A stretch of DNA of 64,000 nucleotides from Rhodoferax sp. (GTDB taxonomy: Bacteria > Pseudomonadota > Gammaproteobacteria > Burkholderiales > Burkholderiaceae_C). Position 1 is the stretch's first letter. Every line of letters starts with the position of its first letter. Position numbers and translations under genes: made by a program. Positions 20,982 through 28,606 of the stretch are shown here, piece by piece. The stretch is from the NCBI GenBank assembly GCA_029865845.1, contig JARXAM010000027.1, positions 84,956-148,955 on the forward strand, in the 5' to 3' direction. The notes below the pieces were generated by a model that was not told the origin of the DNA, did no database searches, and was given only the letters and a program-made list of their open reading frames with translations.

Positions 20982-21815
20982 GTGGACAGTGTGTTGTTGA
21001 TCAAGGCCGCCATCATGGGGGTGGTGGAAGGGCTGACCGAGTTTTTGCCGATTTCGAGCACCGGCCATTTGATATTGGCGGGCGCGCTCCTCGGGTTTGA
21101 CGATGAAAAGGCCAAGGTGTTTGACATTGCCATTCAGACCGGTGCCATCCTGGCCGTGATCTTGGTGTACTGGCAAAAAATCCGTGACACGCTGGTGGCG
21201 CTGCCCACCGACAAGGCGGCCCAGCGTTTTGCGCTGAATGTGCTGGTGGGCTTTGTGCCTGCGGTGCTGCTGGGCCTACTGTTTGGCAAGGCCATCAAGG
21301 CCCACTTGTTCACCCCGGAGGTGGTGGCCACCACCTTCATCGTGGGCGGCTTCATCATTTTGTGGGCAGAGCGTCGCCAGAGCACGGGTGGCAATGCGGT
21401 GCGGGTGCACAGCGTGGATGACATGACCGTGCTCGACGCCCTCAAGGTAGGGCTGGTGCAGTGCCTGGCCATGGTGCCGGGCACCAGCCGCAGTGGGGCC
21501 ACCATCATTGGCGGCATGTTGCTGGGCCTGTCGCGCAAGGCGGCCACCGACTTTTCTTTCTTTTTGGCGATTCCCACCCTGATCGGCGCGGGGGCCTACA
21601 GCCTCTACAAAGAGCGCGCGCTGCTGTCCATGGCAGACCTGCCGATGTTTGCGGTGGGGCTGGTGTTTTCGTTCATCAGCGCGTGGCTGTGTGTGCGCTG
21701 GCTGCTGCAGTTCATCTCCACCCACAGCTTTGTGGGCTTTGCGTACTACCGCATCGTGTTTGGTTTGGTCGTCTTGGTCACCGCTTGGACGGGGTGGGTC
21801 GTCTGGGCTGCGTGA
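20982..21815 (+). CDS. uppP: Undecaprenyl-diphosphatase
   Basis: GTG start; [23 protein letters not shown] and [34 protein letters not shown]. Confidence 0.96.
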   Translation: MDSVLLIKAAIMGVVEGLTEFLPISSTGHLILAGALLGFDDEKAKVFDIAIQTGAILAVILVYWQKIRDTLVALPTDKAAQRFALNVLVGFVPAVLLGLLFGKAIKAHLFTPEVVATTFIVGGFIILWAERRQSTGGNAVRVHSVDDMTVLDALKVGLVQCLAMVPGTSRSGATIIGGMLLGLSRKAATDFSFFLAIPTLIGAGAYSLYKERALLSMADLPMFAVGLVFSFISAWLCVRWLLQFISTHSFVGFAYYRIVFGLVVLVTAWTGWVVWAA

Positions 21816-22612
21816 TCCATATTGCGAATGGCGGCCTCCAGCGCGGCGGCCACGACCAAGGGCTTTTCCATGGGGAACAGGTGGCTGCCATCGAGCATCA
21901 TGTGGCGGCCACGGGTCACTTTGTGGGTCAGGTCTAGGCCCGCCTGGCGCAGCTCGCGTGAGCGGGTTCCACCAATAAAGGTGACGGGGCATTGCAGTGC
22001 CGAGGGGGTGAGCACCTGGGCCAAATTGTCGGGCAGGGTGTTGTAGAGCGCGGTTTCGACCTCGCGGTCAAACGCCAACTGGCGATGCCCGTCTGCGTTT
22101 TCGGGAAAGCTGTGCACGTAGTCGTGCAGCACTTGGGGGTCCCACTGGGAAAACGCCTTCTTTTTCTGAAAGTGCTCCAGCGCGGCCTCTGCGCTGGGCC
22201 AGCTGATGCGGCGCTTGCGGCTGATGGTGCCGGGGGAAAACGCCCCCACCAGACGCACCGTTTTCGCCAACCCCACCATGCGGGAGCGCCAGCCTCCAAC
22301 CAGCGGCGAGTCCAGCAACACCACCCCTTTGGCCAGTGCGGGGTTTTGGGCGGCGGCCATCACGCTCAAGTACCCGCCTAGCGAATGGCCCACCAACCAC
22401 ACGGGCTCGCCCGCCGCGTCCACGGCGGTACGCGTGAAATGCACGAGTTGCTGCACGATGTGTGGCCAGTTGTCGCTGACGGGGTACAGGGGGTCGTGGC
22501 CTACCTTGTCAATGGCAAGCACCTGAAAGCCGCGCGCACGCAAGTTGTCAAACAACACCCGGTAGGTCGTGGCGGGGAATCCATTGGCGTGGGAGAAAAC
22601 GATGGTGGACAT
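21746..22612 (-). CDS. Alpha/beta hydrolase
   Basis: [10 protein letters not shown] nucleophile elbow, [13 protein letters not shown]-terminal DGSHLFPME. Confidence 0.87.
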   Translation of the reverse strand: MSTIVFSHANGFPATTYRVLFDNLRARGFQVLAIDKVGHDPLYPVSDNWPHIVQQLVHFTRTAVDAAGEPVWLVGHSLGGYLSVMAAAQNPALAKGVVLLDSPLVGGWRSRMVGLAKTVRLVGAFSPGTISRKRRISWPSAEAALEHFQKKKAFSQWDPQVLHDYVHSFPENADGHRQLAFDREVETALYNTLPDNLAQVLTPSALQCPVTFIGGTRSRELRQAGLDLTHKVTRGRHMMLDGSHLFPMEKPLVVAAALEAAIRNMDHAAQTTHPVQAVTKTTKPNTMR

Positions 22613-22665
22613 GCAGCCATCCTAATGCAGCCCGCGTGGGACTGCATAGCCCTGCCCATTAGTGC

Positions 22666-22752
22666 ATCAGCACTCCACGATATTCACCGCCAGTCCGCCA
22701 CGGGCGGTTTCTTTGTATTTGGTTTTCATGTCGGCACCGGTTTCGCGCATGG
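22666..22752. repeat. Left 87-bp direct repeat: orphan copy of sdaA 3' end (includes stop codon)
   Basis: ATCAGCACTCCACGATATTCACCGCCAGTCCGCCACGGGCGGTTTCTTTGTATTTGGTTTTCATGTCGGCACCGGTTTCGCGCATGG; matches 25960..26046 with 2 substitutions. Confidence 0.95.
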
Positions 22753-22802
22753 ATTTTTATCCGATACTTTGTGTCCACCCAGTTGCCAGTGGAACTTTAT
22801 TT

Positions 22803-23798
22803 ATGAATCAGCTTGATGTTCTGTACCAGCTTGAGAGGCTTCTAGCCAGCCCTCAGCCTATGGGGCGTGACGCACTAATGAGCAAGTTGGAGGTATCCAG
22901 GGCGACGCTCAAGCGCTATTTGGAAATCCTGCGCAACAGAATGAATGTACCTATCGAGTACGACAGGTGTACAAATACATATGCCATTCAACGCAACGTC
23001 GGCGCGAGCGGCTTCGCATTGGATCGCCAAGAGCTTCCCGGCGTCTGGTTCAGCCAACAGGAACTGATTGCTCTTTTGACCATGTCAAAGTTGATTGGCG
23101 AACTCGACGCCACGGGAATGCTTCACCGCCAACTGCGACCAATTTTGGAGCGGCTGGACAAAATGTTGGGCTGCACACCAATGCAATCCCAAGAGTTCCA
23201 GCGCCGCGTTCGCATTCTTGGGGTCGCTCGTCGAGAGGTTTCAAATCAGTTTTTTGAACGGGTTGGCCTCGGACTTACCCAACGCAATCAACTGCATGTC
23301 AGATATTTCACGCGCAGTCGGGGAGTAGAAACCAGTCGCATTCTTTCACCGCAGCGACTTGTCCATCATCGACACACGTGGTTCTTGGATGCTTGGTGCC
23401 ACGCGTCATGTTCGCTAAAGCGCTTTGCTTTGGATGCATTTCGCGAGGTGCAAGTCTTGAAAGATGCAGCCCACAATGTTCCCGTTAGCGAGGTGGAAAA
23501 AGCATTTGATGTTGGCTACGGTATCTACCATGGAGACAGAATTCGGTGGGCTACATTGGTGTTTACTGCACGTGCATCTGCCTGGGTCGCTTTGGAACAG
23601 TGGCATCCTGATCAAAAAGCGCGGCGACTGGCCTCTGGCTCGTTGGAGTTGAAGGTTCCTTATACCAACGATGAAGAGTTGCTGATGGATATACAGCGTC
23701 ACGGCGCTGATGTAAAGGTCAAGGCACCTGCCGCGCTCAGGAACAAATTACTGAACGGGTTGAAGCAGGCAGTGACGCAATACGAGAACGGCGAATGA
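22803..23798 (+). CDS. WYL-domain transcriptional regulator
   Basis: N-terminal HTH MNQLDVLYQLERLLASPQPMGRDALMSKLEVSRATLKRYLEILRNRMNVPIEYDR; C-terminal WYL-like LHVRYFTRSRGVETSRILSPQRLVHHRHTWFLDAWCHASCSLKRFALDAF. Confidence 0.85.
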   Translation: MNQLDVLYQLERLLASPQPMGRDALMSKLEVSRATLKRYLEILRNRMNVPIEYDRCTNTYAIQRNVGASGFALDRQELPGVWFSQQELIALLTMSKLIGELDATGMLHRQLRPILERLDKMLGCTPMQSQEFQRRVRILGVARREVSNQFFERVGLGLTQRNQLHVRYFTRSRGVETSRILSPQRLVHHRHTWFLDAWCHASCSLKRFALDAFREVQVLKDAAHNVPVSEVEKAFDVGYGIYHGDRIRWATLVFTARASAWVALEQWHPDQKARRLASGSLELKVPYTNDEELLMDIQRHGADVKVKAPAALRNKLLNGLKQAVTQYENGE

Positions 23799-23874
23799 CT
23801 TCCGCAGGCTCATTTGGTGAGCCTCTGTTCAACCATACTAGCGGACGGTGATTTGGACAGACTAAGGAGTATTT

Positions 23875-24264
23875 ATGCTGCGACAGGATTGGGGATTCGA
23901 CTACACGGCTGCAAACTTGGCGGAAGCCGCCGCGCAAAAGAAGGCGTTTCATCAAGAACGCTTTGATTGGTGGAAGAATAAGCGCGACGAGGTAATGAAC
24001 ACCATTCGAACTGAGGGACTGGAGATCGATGAAAAGATTGCCCTTGAGTACAGGAGTCCAAAGTCCCGTGATTGGGATCGAAGTTCGCAAGTGATGGTGC
24101 GTAACGATCTGCAAAAGGATCTCAATGAATGTGTAGAAAAACTCAGTCATCACACCTCATTTATCCAACAATATGTTGGTTGGCAACAGGTGCTAGCGGC
24201 GAATCCCGAGTCTCGGGTTAAGTTGGATATTGATGATTGGTTGTTCTTCTTCAGTCGCAATTAA
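23875..24264 (+). CDS. Hypothetical protein, mostly helical (129 aa)
   Basis: Uninterrupted ORF MLRQDWGFDYTAANLAEAAAQKKAFHQERFDWWKNKRDEV..., plausible RBS (aaggagtattt), co-oriented in the cassette; no recognised family. Confidence 0.75.
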   Translation: MLRQDWGFDYTAANLAEAAAQKKAFHQERFDWWKNKRDEVMNTIRTEGLEIDEKIALEYRSPKSRDWDRSSQVMVRNDLQKDLNECVEKLSHHTSFIQQYVGWQQVLAANPESRVKLDIDDWLFFFSRN

Positions 24265-24300
24265 AAGCCTTTGTTTATATCTGGAAATTGAGGGGTTGGT

Positions 24301-24969
24301 GTGGATAAGTTATCAATGCTTCATATGTTGGGGAAAAAGAGGAGAGTGTCTGCATTAGGAGATTATAGAAATATTGGGTTTTATCATGACGGCGCATATG
24401 ATTGTGATTGGGTGTCTCCATACACAAAATCAGCTTGCAATATAAATGCAGACGTCATGGTCGTACTTCAGGATTGGGCTTCGGACTCAGACTTAAGCAA
24501 AACACTGGATCCTGATGTCGTGGAATATGGACTGACGCCTAATGCACCTACAAATACAAATTTAAAAAACTTGCTTTGGACGCATTTAAAGCTAGAGCTT
24601 AAGGATGTTTTTGTGACCAATATGTTTCCTTTCGTCAAGCTCGGGGCAATGAGTGATTCAATTCCAATAGGGGCTATGTTGCGTGCCGCGCGCGATTATT
24701 GTCAGCCACAAATTGATATCGTAAGGCCCGCGCTTGTGATTTGCACCGGTATTGCGGTGTTCAATGTTCTTCGTAGGATCCATAAGTTTCCTAGAGTGAA
24801 GAATGCGGACGAAGGCATCAAGAGTCCATTTGTTGTGGGCGCGACAACATATTATTGTCAGTCGCACCCCGGTATGCTTGGCAAAAACAACAGGCAGCGT
24901 CATGGCAGGCGTGACCAAGTTGCTAAAGATTGGGAAACAATGGCGAAGGTATTGAAAGGCCAATCGTGA
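24301..24969 (+). CDS. Uracil-DNA glycosylase-superfamily-like protein (GTG start)
   Basis: VMVVLQDWASD, TNTNLKNLLW, DVFVTNMFPFVK, IVRPALVICTGIAVFNVLRR, CQSHPGMLGKNNR: layout of UDG-fold blocks. Confidence 0.7.
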   Translation: MDKLSMLHMLGKKRRVSALGDYRNIGFYHDGAYDCDWVSPYTKSACNINADVMVVLQDWASDSDLSKTLDPDVVEYGLTPNAPTNTNLKNLLWTHLKLELKDVFVTNMFPFVKLGAMSDSIPIGAMLRAARDYCQPQIDIVRPALVICTGIAVFNVLRRIHKFPRVKNADEGIKSPFVVGATTYYCQSHPGMLGKNNRQRHGRRDQVAKDWETMAKVLKGQS

Positions 24970-25802
24970 CTTTGAAGCAAGCCGCAGAAATTGTCTCTTC
25001 TGCCGATGCGCTTTTCATCTGCGCTGGTGCGGGGATGGGGGTTGATTCTGGACTTCCAGACTTCCGAGGCAATGAGGGATTTTGGAAGGCATATCCAGCA
25101 TTAAAGAGTGTAAACCTGCGTTTTGCGGAAGTTGCGAGCCCTTTCACTTTTGCGGAAGATCCAGTGTTGGCTTGGGGCTTTTATGGACACAGGTTGCAGC
25201 TATACAGGAATACCCAACCGCATCAAGGGTTTGCAATACTAAAGAAGTGGGCAAAAGCGAAGTCACTTGAATGGCGTGTATTCACCAGCAATGTGGACGG
25301 GCAATTTCAAAAAGCAGGGTTTGACGAGTCAAATATTTACGAGTGCCATGGTTCCATACACCATCTTCAGTGTATGGATGGATGTTCAAACCATATTTGG
25401 GATGCGGAATCGTTTAAGCCCATAGTGAATGAATCTACTTGTCGGCTGATTTCCGCATTGCCTAAGTGTCCGCAATGTGACGGTTTGGCCCGACCCAACG
25501 TCATGATGTTTGGTGACGGTGGTTGGCAAAGTCACCGTAGCCAATCTCAAGAAGATCGCTTGGAAAACTGGCTTTCCAGATTGGCCGACCAAAGCGCGCG
25601 TTTGGCGGTGGTTGAAGTTGGCGCGGGAACATCCATTCCATCTGTCCGTACATTTAGTCATTCGTTGATTCGTCGCTATGGCGCGCGCCTTGTACGAATA
25701 AATTTGCGTGAGCCTCAGGTTCCCAATCTTGATCATGTCGGCTTGGAGATGGCCGCATTGAGTGCATTGAAAGAAATAGATTCCTACATAAATAGGTTCT
25801 AG
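24966..25802 (+). CDS. SIR2 (sirtuin) family protein
   Basis: GTG start overlapping the upstream stop (GTGA); ICAGAGMGVDSGLPDFRG, FTSNVDGQFQKAGF, ECHGSIHHLQC, two cysteine pairs (C..C ... CPQC), VEVGAGTSIPSVRTF. Confidence 0.9.
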   Translation: MTLKQAAEIVSSADALFICAGAGMGVDSGLPDFRGNEGFWKAYPALKSVNLRFAEVASPFTFAEDPVLAWGFYGHRLQLYRNTQPHQGFAILKKWAKAKSLEWRVFTSNVDGQFQKAGFDESNIYECHGSIHHLQCMDGCSNHIWDAESFKPIVNESTCRLISALPKCPQCDGLARPNVMMFGDGGWQSHRSQSQEDRLENWLSRLADQSARLAVVEVGAGTSIPSVRTFSHSLIRRYGARLVRINLREPQVPNLDHVGLEMAALSALKEIDSYINRF

Positions 25803-25803
25803 T

Positions 25804-25941
25804 ATGTCAATTGCACGATTGTTTACGCTTCCACCAGCAGTGCTTTTGCATATCAATTTGCACGGGTTGGGTGTACTCATTGGATTGTTTTTGTGCTACC
25901 GAGCATACCGACGCAAATCCTTAACGAGTACCAAAAAGTGA
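25804..25941 (+). CDS. Putative small single-TM protein (45 aa)
   Basis: ATG directly after the SIR2 stop; MSIARLFTLPPAVLLHINLHGLGVLIGLFLCYRAYRRKSLTSTKK; hydrophobic core followed by a basic tail. Below the supplied track's size cutoff. Confidence 0.55.
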   Translation: MSIARLFTLPPAVLLHINLHGLGVLIGLFLCYRAYRRKSLTSTKK

Positions 25942-25959
25942 CTTTGAAACCAGGCGCAG

Positions 25960-26046
25960 ATCAGCACTCCACGATATTCACCGCCAGCCCACCACGGGCG
26001 GTTTCTTTGTATTTGGTTTTCATGTCGGCACCGGTTTCGCGCATGG
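25960..26046. repeat. Right 87-bp direct repeat: native 3' end of intact sdaA
   Basis: Same sequence as 22666..22752 except two third-codon-position changes. Confidence 0.95.
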
Positions 26047-27349
26047 TCTTGATGACCTTGTCCAGGCTCACCATGTGGCTGCCGTCGCCACGCAGGGCCA
26101 TGCGGGCGGCGTTGATGGCTTTGACCGACGCAATGGCGTTGCGCTCTATGCAGGGTATTTGCACCAGCCCACCCACCGGGTCGCAGGTCAGGCCCAGGTG
26201 GTGTTCCATGCCGATCTCTGCGGCGTTTTCCACCTGCTCGGGGGTGCCGCCCATCACCGCGCACAGGCCAGCGGCTGCCATGCTGCACGCTACGCCCACC
26301 TCGCCTTGGCAGCCCACCTCGGCACCGCTGATGGAGGCGTTTTCTTTGTAGAGGATGCCGATGGCGGCTGCGGTGAGCAAAAAGTCCGTCACGCCTGCGT
26401 CACTGGCCCCAGGCAAGAAGCGGCTGTAGTAGTGCAGCACAGCGGGGATGATGCCGGCCGCGCCGTTGGTCGGTGCGGTGACCACGCGTCCGCCTGCGGC
26501 GTTTTCTTCGTTCACGGCCAGGGCATAGAGGTTGACCCAGTCCATCACCTGCAAAGGGTCTTTGAGCGCGGCTTCGGGGTTGCGGGTGAGCGCGGCATAC
26601 AGGCTGGGCGCACGGCGCTTGACTTTGAAGCCGCCGGGCAAAATGCCCTCGGTACGGCAGCCGCGCTGCACACAGTCTTGCATGACATGCCAGATGCGCA
26701 AAAGGCCGGTGTCGATGTCGGCATCGCTGCGCCAGTGCTGCTCGTTACGCCGCATCACCTGGGCGATGCTTAGGCCTTCGCGGTGGGCGACTTGCAGCAA
26801 GGCATCGCCGCTGGTGAAGGGCAAGGGCAGCACGGTGGCATCTGGGGCAATGACCTTTTGGCGGCTTCCATCGGCGGCCACGTGGTCGCTCACGATAAAG
26901 CCGCCCCCCACCGAGTAATACACGCGGTTGGACAGCTCTTGCCCTGCGGCGTCCAGTGCGACCAGGCGCATGCCGTTGGCATGAAACGGCAGCGGCGCTC
27001 GCATGAACAGCAGGTCTTCCTTTTCGTTGTACGCAATGGCGTGTGCCCCTGCCAGCACGATGCGTTGCGTGCTGCGGATAGCTGCCAACGTGGGGGCGAT
27101 GTGGTCGACCTCGACGGTGTCTGGCTCCAAGCCCGAAAGCCCCAACAGCACTGCCACATCGCTGGCGTGGCCCTTGCCTGTGGCCCCCAAAGATCCATGC
27201 AGCCAGCAGCGCACCGTGGCAGTGTGGGATAGCAATTTGTCGGCTTCCAGCCGTGCCACAAAGAGCCGTGCGGCGCGCATGGGGCCCACGGTGTGCGAGC
27301 TGCTGGGGCCGATGCCGATTTTGAAGAGGTCAAAGACAGAAATGGCCAT
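25961..27349 (-). CDS. sdaA: L-serine ammonia-lyase
   Basis: [27 protein letters not shown]... ; [22 protein letters not shown]...[25 protein letters not shown]. Confidence 0.96.
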   Translation of the reverse strand: MAISVFDLFKIGIGPSSSHTVGPMRAARLFVARLEADKLLSHTATVRCWLHGSLGATGKGHASDVAVLLGLSGLEPDTVEVDHIAPTLAAIRSTQRIVLAGAHAIAYNEKEDLLFMRAPLPFHANGMRLVALDAAGQELSNRVYYSVGGGFIVSDHVAADGSRQKVIAPDATVLPLPFTSGDALLQVAHREGLSIAQVMRRNEQHWRSDADIDTGLLRIWHVMQDCVQRGCRTEGILPGGFKVKRRAPSLYAALTRNPEAALKDPLQVMDWVNLYALAVNEENAAGGRVVTAPTNGAAGIIPAVLHYYSRFLPGASDAGVTDFLLTAAAIGILYKENASISGAEVGCQGEVGVACSMAAAGLCAVMGGTPEQVENAAEIGMEHHLGLTCDPVGGLVQIPCIERNAIASVKAINAARMALRGDGSHMVSLDKVIKTMRETGADMKTKYKETARGGLAVNIVEC

Positions 27350-27471
27350 GGTGAGCGGTCCCGGCGGTTAGGGGCAAAAAGTGTACGTCAGCATGACGCG
27401 GGTGTGCGTGGGGCGGTGTCGCACAGGTGCGCTGCAGGCAGCTCTAGGGTGGCGCGGCCTGTGCCCCCGGT

Positions 27472-28554
27472 TCACGGCACCACGGTTGTAAACAAGTAGG
27501 TGGCTAGCAGCACGAGGTGCACCGTGCCTTGCAGCACCGTGGTGCGCCCGGTGCTCAGGGACAAGCTGGTGACAAACAGCGAGAGCAGCAGCAAGACGGT
27601 GGACTTCAAGTCCAGGCCCAGGGTGAGCGTCCAGCCCGTGCCTAGCGACACGACAGCCACAGCGGGAATGGTCAGCCCGATACTGGCCAATGCCGAGCCC
27701 AATGCCAGGTTCAGGCTGGTTTGCAGGCGGTTGGCTTGTGCCGCACGCACGGCGGCCATGCCTTCGGGCAAAAGCACGACGGCCGCAATGATGATGCCCA
27801 CCACGGCCTTGGGGGCCCCCGCGTTGGCTACCAGTGTTTCAATGGTGGGCGCCAATGCTTTGGCGAGGAGCACGACGGCGCCCAGCGCCAAACACATCAA
27901 ACAGGCGCTTAGTGCTGCGACCCGCCGCCCCGGCGGGCGCGCGTGCGTCTGCTCGTCGGCGTGTGCGGGCAAAAAGTAATCGCGGTGGCGCACGGTTTGC
28001 ACCAGCACGAAGGTGCCGTAAAGCACCAGGGACACCAGCGCTACAAATGCGAGCTGGCTGGCGCTGTACACGGGCCCGGGAATGCTGGTGGTGTAGTTGG
28101 GCAGCACGAGGGTGAGCACTGCGATTGCGGCCAGGGTCGTGAGCGATGCGCTTACGCCTAACTGGCCAAACGTCTGCTCCCGGTGCTTGCTGCCGCCTGC
28201 GAGCAGGCACACACCGACGATGCCGTTGAGGATGAGCATCACCGCCGCGAACACCGTATCGCGGGCCAGTGCCGTGGTGGCAGGCCCGCCTGCCAGCATC
28301 AAGGACACGATGAGCGCCACTTCAATGACTGTGATGGCAACGGCCAACACCAGCGTGCCATACGGTTCGCCGACTTGGTGGGCGACTACCTCGGCGTGAT
28401 GCACCGCCGCCAGTACAGCCCCTACCAATCCGATGGCCAGCAGACATAGCCACGCCGTACCGGCCCCATTCGTCCATTGGCCCACGAGCAGGACCCACCC
28501 CAGCAGCGGCCAGGCGATGGACCACCGTGGCAACGAGGCAAAGGGTGTGCGCAT
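27472..28554 (-). CDS. chaA: Calcium/proton antiporter-type ion transporter (ChaA-like)
   Basis: MRTPFASLPRWSIAWPLLGW...; HHAEVVAHQVGEPYGTLVLAVAITVIEVALIVSLML; LPEGMAAVRAAQANRLQTSLNLALGSALASIGLTIP. Confidence 0.83.
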   Translation of the reverse strand: MRTPFASLPRWSIAWPLLGWVLLVGQWTNGAGTAWLCLLAIGLVGAVLAAVHHAEVVAHQVGEPYGTLVLAVAITVIEVALIVSLMLAGGPATTALARDTVFAAVMLILNGIVGVCLLAGGSKHREQTFGQLGVSASLTTLAAIAVLTLVLPNYTTSIPGPVYSASQLAFVALVSLVLYGTFVLVQTVRHRDYFLPAHADEQTHARPPGRRVAALSACLMCLALGAVVLLAKALAPTIETLVANAGAPKAVVGIIIAAVVLLPEGMAAVRAAQANRLQTSLNLALGSALASIGLTIPAVAVVSLGTGWTLTLGLDLKSTVLLLLSLFVTSLSLSTGRTTVLQGTVHLVLLATYLFTTVVP

Positions 28555-28606
28555 GCGGGGCTTTCGTTCGGGGGGGTGGATGGCAGTGTATCGAGGTCGT
28601 GCGGCT

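Noticed and set aside
22662-22802. N-terminal extension of the WYL ORF ([22 protein letters not shown]...)
   Set aside because: This part is the antisense translation of the duplicated sdaA end; ATG 22803 is the natural start.
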